From Paraburkholderia bannensis (GTDB lineage: Bacteria; Pseudomonadota; Gammaproteobacteria; Burkholderiales; Burkholderiaceae), in the NCBI RefSeq assembly GCF_014200455.1, contig NZ_JACHBW010000008.1:124001-188000 (forward strand): a stretch of DNA of 64,000 nt. Direction: 5' to 3'. Position 1 is the stretch's first letter. Each line of letters opens with the position of its first letter. Below, piece by piece: positions 42,391 through 51,435 of the stretch. A program made the translations under genes and the position numbers. Under the pieces are notes generated by a model. It saw nothing but the letters and a program-made list of their open reading frames with translations, was not told where the DNA came from and did no database searches.

Positions 42391-43355
42391 GCGATATCAC
42401 AGTCGTCCTTGGAGACTTCCAGTTCCAGGATTTCGAAGTCCCGGAGCGCATCCCGTTCAATACCGAGCAGCGTCTTGTTATCAAGAAGATGGTCGGTGGC
42501 GTACGCGATATTCAAATGCTTGGGCCAGACTGGCCACCGATCGTCTGGTCTGGCACGTTCATGCCGACGGCGGATGGTCAATCGGCGCTGGATCGTGCGC
42601 GCACCGTCGAGCAAATGGTGAATGCGGCGCAGCCGGTTTCCCTGTCCTGGGACGAGCTCTACTTTCTGGTAGTCATCCGCTCCTTCGAGCCGGACTATCG
42701 CTTCTACCAGATCCCATATCGAATCACCTGCGAAGTCTTGCAGGATTTGACGGCGCCCATCTACGCAGATGCTGGACTTGATGCCGACGACGTCATCAAC
42801 GGCGATCTTGATTCGGCTAATGCGTTGACCGCAAGCAGTGGCGATAGCACGCTCTCCAGCCTCATGGGGACACTCAGCACTGCCGTTGGCAACGTCAAAT
42901 CATTCGTCGGCGCAACGATGAGCGAAGTTGCGACGGTGCTGCAACCGTTAAATAACGCTGCACGATACGTCTCGACGTCTATCAGCCAGGTCGATAGTCT
43001 GCTCGCCAGCGTGGGTGTTCCCGCCGGTGTGTTGCCATCATTGCCGATCGCTCAGAACGTATCCAAGTTCGAATCGATTTTCAACGCGACTACCTTGCAG
43101 ATGCAGTACACGCAGGTCAACGCCCTGCTCGGTCGAATGCAGCGCAATCTGGCTCAGGTCAGTTCGAGCGGGCGCGTCGTTACGGTCGGAGGCGGAAACC
43201 TGTTTGATCTTGCCTCGAAGGAATACGGCGATCCATCCGCCTGGACACAGATCGCGCAGGCCAACAACCTCAGCGATCCAACGCTGGTGGGTGTCAACAC
43301 CTTGATCATCCCGCCGTACAGCAACGGCACCAGTGGCGGTATCCTCAGTTCGTAA
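42387..43355 (+). CDS. baseplate/tail protein with C-terminal LysM-like domain
   Basis: This 322-aa protein has an N-terminal part with GDFQFQDFEVPERIPFNTEQRL and MLGPDWPPIVWSGTFMPTADG like P2 gpU-type tail proteins. A helical linker follows, and the C-terminal GNLFDLASKEYGDPSAWTQIAQANNLSDPTLV is a LysM-like fold (gp53-type in T4). It should link the tube end to the baseplate. It overlaps the tape measure gene by 4 bases. Confidence 0.75.
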   Translation: MSDITVVLGDFQFQDFEVPERIPFNTEQRLVIKKMVGGVRDIQMLGPDWPPIVWSGTFMPTADGQSALDRARTVEQMVNAAQPVSLSWDELYFLVVIRSFEPDYRFYQIPYRITCEVLQDLTAPIYADAGLDADDVINGDLDSANALTASSGDSTLSSLMGTLSTAVGNVKSFVGATMSEVATVLQPLNNAARYVSTSISQVDSLLASVGVPAGVLPSLPIAQNVSKFESIFNATTLQMQYTQVNALLGRMQRNLAQVSSSGRVVTVGGGNLFDLASKEYGDPSAWTQIAQANNLSDPTLVGVNTLIIPPYSNGTSGGILSS

Positions 43356-44480
43356 ATGACCATGACTGCATTCCTTCAACCGTCCGCGCGCATACCCCGC
43401 GGTGCGGTTAAGGTCAATGGTGTGCTGCTCCCCGGCTGGATCAGCTTCGATCTCGACAACAACAACTTTTTCAGTGCGGACACGTTCCACTGCAGCTTTT
43501 CTGGTGCTCGGCTGCCTGCAGATCGAAATGCAGCATGGTTTTCGCAGCAGCAGGACATGTATGTCGAGTTGTTCATTGGATTCCCGCAGAATCCTTCGGC
43601 ATACACATCCGATGATCTGACCAGCTGGATTTATGGGCAGGTCGACCACATCACGATTGACCCCATCGCGAACACCATCGAGGTGGACGGGCGAGATTTG
43701 ACGCGCGTGTTTATCGACGCGAAGACCACGCAAAAGTGGCCTAACCAGACTTCGAGCCAAATCGCGACCCAGTTGGCAACGTCGCACGGACTCACACCTG
43801 CAGTAACGGCAACGACCACGCTGGTCGGCAAGTATTACGAAATCGACCACGTCAACATGTCTGACGAGCGGTCCGAGTGGGACATTCTGAACTACCTGGC
43901 GGATCTCGAAGGCTTCAAGGTCTGGGTGCGCGGGCAGACGTTGTATTTTCAGGCACCACCCGATCCTACGAAGACGACGCCTTACGATATCGTCTATCAG
44001 GTCACGTCGACAAACGCAGGGCCGAAAGCAAATTTCGAAGCCGTGAAGTTCACGCGATCGCTCACCGTATCTCGCGGCATACAGGTGAAGATTCGAAGCT
44101 GGAACAAGAAGTATGCGAAGGGCTTCACCGTCTCGTATCCATCGAATGTGAAGACGATCAAGGTGGGCCAATCGACAGTTGGCGCAGGTGGTCAGATCTA
44201 TTCAAAGACGGTTCCCAACCTCACGAAAGACCAGGCACTCCAGTTCGCACAGAAGTGGTATTCGCAGCTCATCGCGCACGAACTGAAAATCGATGGGCTC
44301 ACGATGCCTGGAGACAATGACGTCGATATCACGTCGATCATCCAACTCGGAGGAACCGGGACCGCGTTTGATCAGCAGTACTACCCCGACAGCATTAGCC
44401 GGTCCATCTCGTTCGACGGTGGCTACGAGATGACGATCAGCGCCAAGAACCACGCTCCTGATTCGACGGTGATCGCATGA
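43356..44480 (+). CDS. baseplate hub protein (gpD/gp27-like)
   Basis: The protein is 374 aa. GQVDHITIDPIANTIEVDGRDLTRVFIDAKT and WDILNYLADLEGFKVWVRGQTLYFQ are typical of the phage late control D / gp27 hub fold. The C-terminus (YYPDSISRSISFDGGYEMTISAKN) fits the same family. It forms the ring on which the spike sits, followed by the spike gene with ATGA overlap. Confidence 0.8.
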   Translation: MTMTAFLQPSARIPRGAVKVNGVLLPGWISFDLDNNNFFSADTFHCSFSGARLPADRNAAWFSQQQDMYVELFIGFPQNPSAYTSDDLTSWIYGQVDHITIDPIANTIEVDGRDLTRVFIDAKTTQKWPNQTSSQIATQLATSHGLTPAVTATTTLVGKYYEIDHVNMSDERSEWDILNYLADLEGFKVWVRGQTLYFQAPPDPTKTTPYDIVYQVTSTNAGPKANFEAVKFTRSLTVSRGIQVKIRSWNKKYAKGFTVSYPSNVKTIKVGQSTVGAGGQIYSKTVPNLTKDQALQFAQKWYSQLIAHELKIDGLTMPGDNDVDITSIIQLGGTGTAFDQQYYPDSISRSISFDGGYEMTISAKNHAPDSTVIA

Positions 44481-45175
44481 ACATGGCTCGTTTCGCGAAT
44501 GCCGTGCGACAGCAGGCGCGCATGGCCAGCGCACACGAGGCGCTTCCACGCCTCGCCACGATCAGCAGCTACGACGCCAGCAATCATGCCGTCAAGGTCA
44601 TCGTCCAGCCCGTCGACCCGGAGATTGGCGAGCAGGAATCCAACTGGATGCCACTGGGCGCGATCGGCATAGGCAACGGTTGGGGAATCGCAGTAGGTCC
44701 GCAGATCAATGATCAGGTGCTGGTGGTCTACGAGAACGGCGATTTCAGTTCGGGCGTTATCGTCTCGCGCGTGTTTTCAGTAGCGCAGCAACCACCCGCC
44801 GTCCCGACCGGCGAGATCTGGGCGCTTCACTCAAGCGGGTCTTTCGTGAAGATGGTCACGAACGGCGACATCGACGTGAACGTAGCTGGAAATCTCAACG
44901 CAACCGTGGGCGGCAACATGGCCTCAACCGTTGCCGGAAGTGCGACCGTGACGGCGACCGGCAGCGCCACGATAAGTGCAGCATCCGCAGTCGTTCAGGC
45001 CGCGTCGATCAAGCTTCAGAGCGCAGGAAACGCGCTCCAGAAGCTGCTCAATAGCCTGTTCGCTCAATGGGCATCGACACACGTGCATTCGAACGGCAAC
45101 GGCGGCGCGAACACCGGCGCGCCAACTACGCCGCCGCCGGCCAGCGGCCAAACCTCAATTGTTCAGGCTGAATGA
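44477..45175 (+). CDS. baseplate spike protein (gpV/gp5-like OB fold)
   Basis: The protein is 232 aa. The OB-fold is evident in LPRLATISSYDASNHAVKVIVQPVDPEIGEQESNWMPLGAIGIGNGWG and PQINDQVLVVYENGDFSSGVIV. A repetitive beta-helix stem follows (VNVAGNLNATVGGNMASTVAGSATVTATGSATISA), and the C-terminus has a THVHSNGNGG metal-binding tip region. It is the membrane-piercing spike. Confidence 0.87.
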   Translation: MNMARFANAVRQQARMASAHEALPRLATISSYDASNHAVKVIVQPVDPEIGEQESNWMPLGAIGIGNGWGIAVGPQINDQVLVVYENGDFSSGVIVSRVFSVAQQPPAVPTGEIWALHSSGSFVKMVTNGDIDVNVAGNLNATVGGNMASTVAGSATVTATGSATISAASAVVQAASIKLQSAGNALQKLLNSLFAQWASTHVHSNGNGGANTGAPTTPPPASGQTSIVQAE

Positions 45176-45576
45176 CCGTGGACATTTACCACTTCTATGG
45201 CTCGGACCTCTCAGCTTCGCCATCGGGAGATCTTCTGGTTGCTGACCAGCCGACGACGGGCACGCAACGGGTATATCGACGTCTGCTGACGAATCCTGCG
45301 CTGTCGAACGCGGCTGGGCAGCCGGTGGCATCCGCCGATTACACGTGGCATCCCGACTATGGTGCTGGTGTTCCGCGCAAGGTTGGCTCGCCGGGCAACG
45401 TGCCCGCGACGCGCGCGCTGATCCGCGGCCAGATGCTCCTCGAATCTGCTGTCGCGCAATTGCCCGCGCCGCGGATCAATCTGACGCAGTCGCAGGACGC
45501 GGTGAGCACCGCCATCCAGTACACCGACGCGAACACTGCGCAAACGCAGCTCGTGAATTTCGACATCAATACATGA
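45172..45576 (+). CDS. baseplate wedge protein (gpW/gp25-like position)
   Basis: This 134-aa protein reads SADYTWHPDYGAGVPRKVGSPGN and LIRGQMLLESAVAQLPAPRINL, resembling the small GpW/gp46-type wedge components (PDYGxGxxxxxG). It lies between spike and baseplate J genes, exactly where this subunit is expected. Confidence 0.72.
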   Translation: MTVDIYHFYGSDLSASPSGDLLVADQPTTGTQRVYRRLLTNPALSNAAGQPVASADYTWHPDYGAGVPRKVGSPGNVPATRALIRGQMLLESAVAQLPAPRINLTQSQDAVSTAIQYTDANTAQTQLVNFDINT

Positions 45577-45580
45577 CGCA

Positions 45581-46720
45581 ATGGCGAATCTCAATACCCA
45601 GTCGTTCTCGGCGATCGTGTCGAACTTCGCGGCGGCCGTGCAGGGTTCGGCTTCCCAGCTGATCGACTTCACGATCGGATCGGTGCTGCGCGCAATCGCC
45701 GAGGCGATGGGCGGTGTTGCGCTCTGGCTGCAAGGCCTGATCCTGCAGGTCGCCGCGCTCACGCGCGCAGCAACGTCAAACGGAACTGATCTCGATTCAT
45801 GGTTCGCGCAATTCGGCTTCGCACGGGAAGCGGCAGTCGCCGCCGAGACGCAGGAGACGTTCTCACGCTACACACCCACGAACCAGACAGTCATACCGCT
45901 CGGTGCGACCGTTACCACCGCCGACGGCTCAGTGAGCTTCACGGTCATCGCAGACGCGACAAACGCCGCGTATAGCGCGACGGCAGGCGGTTATGTGCTG
46001 CCGGCCGGTCAGGCCAGCGTCAACGTTACGATGCAGTGCACTGTGGCTGGGACCGTCGGGAACGTCGCCGCAGGTGCGCTCAACACTCTCGGCACGGCGA
46101 TCGCTGGCGTGGACTACGTCTCAAACGGTGCAAATGTCCAGAACGGCATCGCAGCCGAGACCGATACTGCTGCGCGCGCACGCTTCGTGTTGTGGGTGGC
46201 TGGTCTGGGCGGCGCGACGCTGATTGCCATCCAGGCAGCGATCGCTGGCGTCCAGCAGAACATGAGCGGGATCATCGTTGAGAACCAGCAATACAACGGC
46301 CAGACGCAGTACGGCTATTTCACGGTGGTTGCCAACGACGGAAGTGGCAGTCTCACGTCGACAGAGCAGGCGAATGTCGCAAATGCAATCGAAAATGTCC
46401 GGCCGCTGACGGTCACCTTCGGTGTGCATGCACCGGTGCAGGATGCCGTGACCGTGTCGATGACCATCACGACGGCGAGCGGCTATACGCACTCGACCGT
46501 GACGGCCGCAGTACAGGCGGCGCTCATCGCGTACATCAACGAGATCGAAACGACCGCGAGCGGCGCTACTTTGCCCTACACGAGTCTGGCCGCGCAGGCT
46601 TACCAGATTGAAGGCGTGACGAACGTCACGAATGTGTTGCTCAACGGCGGCACGTCAGACCTGACGATCACGTATCAGCAAGTGTTCGAGGCGACGACTG
46701 GCAGCGTAACGGTGAACTGA
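45581..46720 (+). CDS. baseplate J-like protein
   Basis: This 379-aa protein contains TRAATSNGTDLDSWFAQFGFAREAAVAA, TVTTADGSVSFTVIADATNAAYSATAGGYVLPAGQASVNV and GTSDLTITYQQVFE. That matches the baseplate J (gp47/gpJ, Mu gp47) family. It forms the wedge arms that link the hub to fibres. Confidence 0.87.
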   Translation: MANLNTQSFSAIVSNFAAAVQGSASQLIDFTIGSVLRAIAEAMGGVALWLQGLILQVAALTRAATSNGTDLDSWFAQFGFAREAAVAAETQETFSRYTPTNQTVIPLGATVTTADGSVSFTVIADATNAAYSATAGGYVLPAGQASVNVTMQCTVAGTVGNVAAGALNTLGTAIAGVDYVSNGANVQNGIAAETDTAARARFVLWVAGLGGATLIAIQAAIAGVQQNMSGIIVENQQYNGQTQYGYFTVVANDGSGSLTSTEQANVANAIENVRPLTVTFGVHAPVQDAVTVSMTITTASGYTHSTVTAAVQAALIAYINEIETTASGATLPYTSLAAQAYQIEGVTNVTNVLLNGGTSDLTITYQQVFEATTGSVTVN

Positions 46721-46721
46721 T

Positions 46722-47468
46722 ATGGCGACGGGAGATCAAGCAGATATCACCTCGCGCCTTCAGTCTTACCTGCCCCGAGGGTGGTTCGGCGACTGGAGCG
46801 AAGCGCCGGTCATTGGCGGGGTTCTCGCGGGCATCGCATCAGTTTTTGCGGTCATCTACGCGCTCGTGATGTTCTTCTGGGCGCAGACGCGCCTGCAGAC
46901 ATCAACCGGCGGCTGGATCGATCTATGGGCTGCGGACTTCTTCGGCGGCACGTTACCGCGCAAGCCCAACGAGACCGACGCCAGCTACATCGCGCGTATC
47001 CAGTACACGATCTTACAGCAGCGTGCCACGCGGCCCGCGATGATGAACGTGTTGACGCGGCTCACCGGGCGCGCACCGATCATCTTCGAGCCAAACCGAC
47101 CGCTCGATACCGGATGCCTGGGAGTGAATTCTGGGCCAGCGAGCTTCTGCGGCGTCGCGCGAATGGGGTCACTTGCATGTCCCTATAGCGCGCTGATCAC
47201 GGTGTATCGCCCGCAGGTCGCGGGCGGCAGCGCGGGCGCGGCTTATGCTGATGCACCAACCTGGTCGGCAATGGGAGCACCCCTCTCCCACGGCTACACA
47301 GGGTCGCTTGAGGCAGAGACGACGACCGCCACAGATAGTGACATCATCGCCGCAATCAACGCCACGAGACCCGTGGCTACGAACATCGGCGTGTGCATTA
47401 CCAATTACGGCGTGCCAGTACCGACGCTCGACTCGACCTTCATCCTCGGCGAATCACAGCTCTCATGA
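46722..47468 (+). CDS. baseplate protein (gpI/gp48-like position)
   Basis: The protein is 248 aa. The N-terminal part LPRGWFGDWSEAPVIGGVLAGIASVFAVIYALVMFFWAQTRL contains a hydrophobic helix, then STGGWIDLWAADFFGGTLPRKPNETDASYIARI, typical of the tail protein that follows baseplate J. The stop overlaps the fibre start (ATGA). Confidence 0.72.
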   Translation: MATGDQADITSRLQSYLPRGWFGDWSEAPVIGGVLAGIASVFAVIYALVMFFWAQTRLQTSTGGWIDLWAADFFGGTLPRKPNETDASYIARIQYTILQQRATRPAMMNVLTRLTGRAPIIFEPNRPLDTGCLGVNSGPASFCGVARMGSLACPYSALITVYRPQVAGGSAGAAYADAPTWSAMGAPLSHGYTGSLEAETTTATDSDIIAAINATRPVATNIGVCITNYGVPVPTLDSTFILGESQLS

Positions 47469-48982
47469 AACGTATCCTCGCCCTTCTCCTGTTCTTCCTG
47501 AGCGCGATCGCGCACGCCCAGTTCACGCCAGGACAGGTGCTGACCGCTGCGCAGCTCAACAGTCAGTTCTCGCTCTATGTGCCGATAGCAGGAGGTACGC
47601 TTACAGGGCCGCTGACAGTGCCGACGTTGACGGTATCGACGCCGATCGCAGTCACAAGTGGGGGCACAGGTGCTAGCACCGCCACAGGAAGCGGATCGGT
47701 AGTCCTCGCGAACTCACCGAGTCTCACTGGCACATTCGGCTTGACGGGATCGATCAGTGCAGCCATCACTTCAGGAGGTGCGCTTAATCAGACACTTTCG
47801 AAAAGCGGCGTTACGGGCCAAAGCATCTACACGGGCATTTGCGCAGGGTGTACATCTTACGATGCTAATCAATCTGCATTGACAATCCCCTCAGGGACGA
47901 GCGTAACGACGGTCGGTGGTTTCAGCAGCTACATCAACAATCAGAATGGAATCGGAACGCCCACCACTGGCAACGGCGTTAATTTCTTTAGCATTCAGAC
48001 ATGTGGCGTAAATAACGCTTCGTGCTGGGGCAATAACAACGTGTTGATTGATAACACGACATATGCAACATCAAGCGTTACCGGAGTGAAGCTAACGGGT
48101 ACAGAATACGATTTCGACGTAACGTCCCCGAATACGACCGTACAAGGTATTTCGCTGCTCGGCAGTTCGCTCGCTCAACCCGTATCCGCAAATGGTTTCA
48201 CAGTCGGATCGCTGTCAGTTCAAAGCCCCGGTCTCGCAAAGTGGACTTACGGTTTTGCCACGCAAAACGGCGTCGCGACGCAAGCCGCAAATTTCGGGGC
48301 GTTATCCGCGAGTGGTTCAAATGTCGCTAGCCAACCTGTATTGCAGACGTATTTTGACGGCACTGCAACCGTTCGTTCGTGGCAGTATCAGGTGGCGAGC
48401 AATGGGAACCTGACACTCACTGACAGCGGTTCCGGCCATAACTTGCAGACCAACAGCGGGTTCATTGCCAAGGCACCCTCCGGGACCGGAGCGGTGACCG
48501 TTGATAACGCAGGTTCGCAGGCAAGCGAATTGCTGCTTAACGACAATGGCACAAACAAATGGCAGATCGGCAAGCTAGCGAATAATAACCTTTACATTTA
48601 CGACAACGCAGGCAGCGCATTCGTAGCGCAGATGCCATCTGGCGGAACACTCGCGTTTAGCCCACCAACCACATTTGCGGCTGGCGTTGCGGTGACAGGC
48701 GCGCTCAGTGCTACGACTACGGGGGCTATGCCGCTGTACGGAACGACGGGGACGGCAGTCAATGCTCCCCATATGGTTCAAGGCAGCGTCGCACTTGCAT
48801 CTGGAACCGCCACAGTGACTTTGAGTGGATCCGCCGTCTATACATCTTCATCGAGCTATGTTTGCACCGCGATTGACACGACTGCTGCGGCTGCCGTAAA
48901 AGTCGGGCAGACGTCTGGCACGTCAATCACATTCACGGGAACCAGCACAGATACCGTGCAGTTCCATTGCACCGGTAGTTGA
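47465..48982 (+). CDS. tail fibre-like protein with an N-terminal signal peptide
   Basis: The protein is 505 aa. The first residues, MKRILALLLFFLSAIAHAQ, form a canonical Sec signal with an AHA|Q cleavage site, unusual for a cytoplasmically assembled tail protein. PGQVLTAAQLNSQFSLYVPIAGGTLTGPLTV and SGGTGASTATGSGSVVLANSPSLTG are standard fibre modules. The rest is beta-rich repeat sequence ending VQFHCTGS. The middle is more AT-rich than its neighbours, as expected for exchanged host-range genes. Confidence 0.75.
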   Translation: MKRILALLLFFLSAIAHAQFTPGQVLTAAQLNSQFSLYVPIAGGTLTGPLTVPTLTVSTPIAVTSGGTGASTATGSGSVVLANSPSLTGTFGLTGSISAAITSGGALNQTLSKSGVTGQSIYTGICAGCTSYDANQSALTIPSGTSVTTVGGFSSYINNQNGIGTPTTGNGVNFFSIQTCGVNNASCWGNNNVLIDNTTYATSSVTGVKLTGTEYDFDVTSPNTTVQGISLLGSSLAQPVSANGFTVGSLSVQSPGLAKWTYGFATQNGVATQAANFGALSASGSNVASQPVLQTYFDGTATVRSWQYQVASNGNLTLTDSGSGHNLQTNSGFIAKAPSGTGAVTVDNAGSQASELLLNDNGTNKWQIGKLANNNLYIYDNAGSAFVAQMPSGGTLAFSPPTTFAAGVAVTGALSATTTGAMPLYGTTGTAVNAPHMVQGSVALASGTATVTLSGSAVYTSSSSYVCTAIDTTAAAAVKVGQTSGTSITFTGTSTDTVQFHCTGS

Positions 48983-49006
48983 TCTCGTTACTAAGAGGAT
49001 TGCGAA

Positions 49007-49351
49007 ATGCCTGTCGTATTTGATCAATACAATATTCTGAGAGTCGAGGCATCCCAAGCTTACATTCGCAAAGAAGAAGAATCGGCGAAGTTCAATGGTG
49101 CGAGAAAGATCGTAGATTGCGTCTTCATACTCGACGGAAAGCAGTACGATGTGTCATTCCAGCAGCTGAAACATGCTTTGGATGTCGAGACAGAAACAGA
49201 TCACGAAATACCTGGATTTCCTCCCTCGCCTGAATTAGGCGGCGGAATTGAGGTGCCTGCAATATTGACTGTGCAGCCGCGAGTTCTCAATCCATTTGAG
49301 CAGAGTCTGGCTGCGCCATGGCCGGATCCGTGGACGCTTCCACAACGGTAG
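49007..49351 (+). CDS. hypothetical phage protein between fibre genes
   Basis: This 114-aa protein is not recognised. It reads FDQYNILRVEASQAYIRKEEESAKFNGARKIVDCVFILDGKQYDV and ends in a Pro-rich tail. AGGA is upstream. A fibre assembly or structural accessory role is possible from position only. Confidence 0.55.
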   Translation: MPVVFDQYNILRVEASQAYIRKEEESAKFNGARKIVDCVFILDGKQYDVSFQQLKHALDVETETDHEIPGFPPSPELGGGIEVPAILTVQPRVLNPFEQSLAAPWPDPWTLPQR

Positions 49352-49372
49352 TCATTCCACACACAAAGCACC

Positions 49373-49396
49373 AAGCCGCCTCCGGGCGGCTTTTCT
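49373..49396 (+). terminator. intrinsic terminator before the second fibre gene
   Basis: AAGCCGCC (49373-49380) pairs with GGCGGCTT (49385-49392) and is followed by TTCTCTTT. Confidence 0.65.
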
Positions 49397-49442
49397 CTTT
49401 CTGAGCCCGCCAAGAGCTGGCTTTTTTACGTCCGGAGTTTTC

Positions 49443-51245
49443 ATGCGTCGTGTCGAAACGTACGTAGGCCAGCAGGTGTACGAATGGCTGTTCTCGGCGC
49501 AGGCCCAGAACAACATGACGGCAGTTGCCAAGGTGTGCGCGGCCCTCTTTGGGACTGGCGGAACCGTCAACGGCTTGCCCTGCACTCCGACGAGCCCGGC
49601 CACCATGACCGTGCAGATCGGAGCCGGCGAGATCTACCAAATGGAGAATCTGGAGGCGACCGCCTGCGGCACGTTGCCCGCCAATACGGCCTACCAGATC
49701 CTCAAGCAAGGCATCCAACTCGGCACGTACACGACGCCCGCTCTTGCCGCGCCGACGACGAGCGGCCAGTCGATCAACTATCTGATCGAAGCTCAGTATC
49801 AGGATTCAGACATCAGTCTCGATCCGACGAGCGGTACGTCGCCGGTCGTGCTGCAGTTCTACAACGCCGCCAATCCGTCGACGCCCTGGTCAGGCCCGAA
49901 CAACAGTGGCGCGACGAGCAATACGTTCCGCGATGGCGTCGTCGCGTACCAGATCAAGGCTGGTGTGGCGGCGACTACCGGATCGCAGACGACGCCGTCA
50001 CCGGATACTGGCTGGGTCGGTCTATGGGTGGTGACGGTGCCCTACGGTGCGACGTCGCTGACGAGTTCGAACATCAGCCAGTACACCGGCTCGCCCATCC
50101 TGCCGAGCGGCATCCTGCAGTCGATCGTCACGAGCAACCTCACATACGGGGTGGATAGCGGCACCGCAAACACGATCCAGGCGAAATTCCCCATTCCGGT
50201 CACGACGCTGATCGACGGCATGGATGTGTGGGTGAAGGTGGCCGCGGCCAATACCGGCGCAACCACCTTCACGCCGAACCCGGGTGTGATTGCGGCCGCT
50301 CCTGTCGTCGGAGCTGCTCATCAGGCGCTTCAGGGTGGGGAGACGGTCGCAGGCGGACGCGCGAATCTGATCTACCGCGCCGATATCACTTCGTGGGTTC
50401 TGGTTGAATGCACTGGCGCAGCAGTCCAGGTCGCACCAGGTACGCAGAGCCAGCATGCAGTGCAGTACGGGCAGATGACGAGCGCGCTTACGTCTTACGC
50501 CCCGAAAGCGTCACCAACAGTCACAAACCTCACGGTAAGCAGCGGCGGAATTGCGGTTTCTGCTGGGGGTATAAACGTCCAGGGCGGCCTCGTAATAAAT
50601 GGAGGCTCACTGACTCTGGCAAACAGCGCGGTGTTTGCTGGCCTTATCAACATGAGCGGTACGCTGACTGTTGCTGGGGCATGCGGCCTCGACACATCGG
50701 GCGCGGGATCTACCTTTGGGGGGGCTCTATCAGTAGGTGGTGCCGTTAACTCAACGGGTTCCGTGAGTCATAGTGCGTCCACCTTCGGCTATCTGAATAA
50801 CACAGGAGCAGGAAACTCCACGACAACAAGCTCTCTCGGATGTGGCTTCTATACGACGTCGGGGTCAATGGCCGGCCAGTTCTGGACTACGTCAGATATT
50901 CGCATCAAGACTCAGATCGAGGGGCTTAATGAGGCCGATGCAGAGAAGTTTGTTCGCACGGTCGAGCCTAAGACCTACCTCAAACGAGGCGCTCCCGAGA
51001 CGGGGTTCATTGCTCAGGACGTTGGCAAGGCCGTGGATGGTCGGTTCGTGCAGTTGCTCACGTCTCATGACGTTGACGACTTGGCGGAGATGGTCGATGA
51101 CGACGGGTTCGTTTCGCCAGCGAATGCCGAGCTGCACGTCAATTACCAGCAGATCATTCCGATTCATGCGGCAGTCCTGCGCAAGCTGCTCCGCGAGTTT
51201 GACTGCATGAAGATGGAAATTGCCGCCTTGAAGGAGGGCCGATAG
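49443..51245 (+). CDS. tail fibre/tailspike with C-terminal S74 intramolecular chaperone
   Basis: The protein is 600 aa. The N-terminal 350 residues attach to the baseplate (YVGQQVYEWLFSAQAQNNMTAVAKV, TVQIGAGEIYQMENL). Gly/Ser-rich beta repeats follow (LTVSSGGIAVSAGGINVQGG). The last 120 residues are a peptidase S74 domain: SDIRIKTQIEGL contains the Ser-Lys pair used for self-cleavage, and PKTYLKRGAPETGFIAQDV follows. The chaperone trimerises the fibre and then cuts itself off, so the mature fibre would end just before SDIRIK. Confidence 0.88.
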   Translation: MRRVETYVGQQVYEWLFSAQAQNNMTAVAKVCAALFGTGGTVNGLPCTPTSPATMTVQIGAGEIYQMENLEATACGTLPANTAYQILKQGIQLGTYTTPALAAPTTSGQSINYLIEAQYQDSDISLDPTSGTSPVVLQFYNAANPSTPWSGPNNSGATSNTFRDGVVAYQIKAGVAATTGSQTTPSPDTGWVGLWVVTVPYGATSLTSSNISQYTGSPILPSGILQSIVTSNLTYGVDSGTANTIQAKFPIPVTTLIDGMDVWVKVAAANTGATTFTPNPGVIAAAPVVGAAHQALQGGETVAGGRANLIYRADITSWVLVECTGAAVQVAPGTQSQHAVQYGQMTSALTSYAPKASPTVTNLTVSSGGIAVSAGGINVQGGLVINGGSLTLANSAVFAGLINMSGTLTVAGACGLDTSGAGSTFGGALSVGGAVNSTGSVSHSASTFGYLNNTGAGNSTTTSSLGCGFYTTSGSMAGQFWTTSDIRIKTQIEGLNEADAEKFVRTVEPKTYLKRGAPETGFIAQDVGKAVDGRFVQLLTSHDVDDLAEMVDDDGFVSPANAELHVNYQQIIPIHAAVLRKLLREFDCMKMEIAALKEGR

Positions 51246-51428
51246 ATGGCATCAGTGACGTATGTGATCGCGACCGGCGAGATCGTCGCATTCTGTTCGG
51301 GGCCGGTATCGTCCACGCAGGAAGTGCTGGCGATTGAGGACGAGCAGTTAGAGCAGATCATGGCGAGGCCCGGTTACACCGTTGAAAACGGTGCGCTGGT
51401 CGCGACAACAGCTCCCAGCGCATCCTGA
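51246..51428 (+). CDS. small fibre-associated protein
   Basis: This 60-aa protein reads VTYVIATGEIVAFCSGPVSSTQEVLAIEDEQLEQIMARPGYTVENG. It begins immediately after the fibre stop and looks like the short proteins that follow S74 fibres. The function is unknown. Confidence 0.6.
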   Translation: MASVTYVIATGEIVAFCSGPVSSTQEVLAIEDEQLEQIMARPGYTVENGALVATTAPSAS

Positions 51429-51435
51429 TTGCTTG

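Noticed and set aside
43038-44171. Minus-strand frame opposite the hub protein
   Set aside because: No protein-like pattern, and it covers two confident plus-strand genes.
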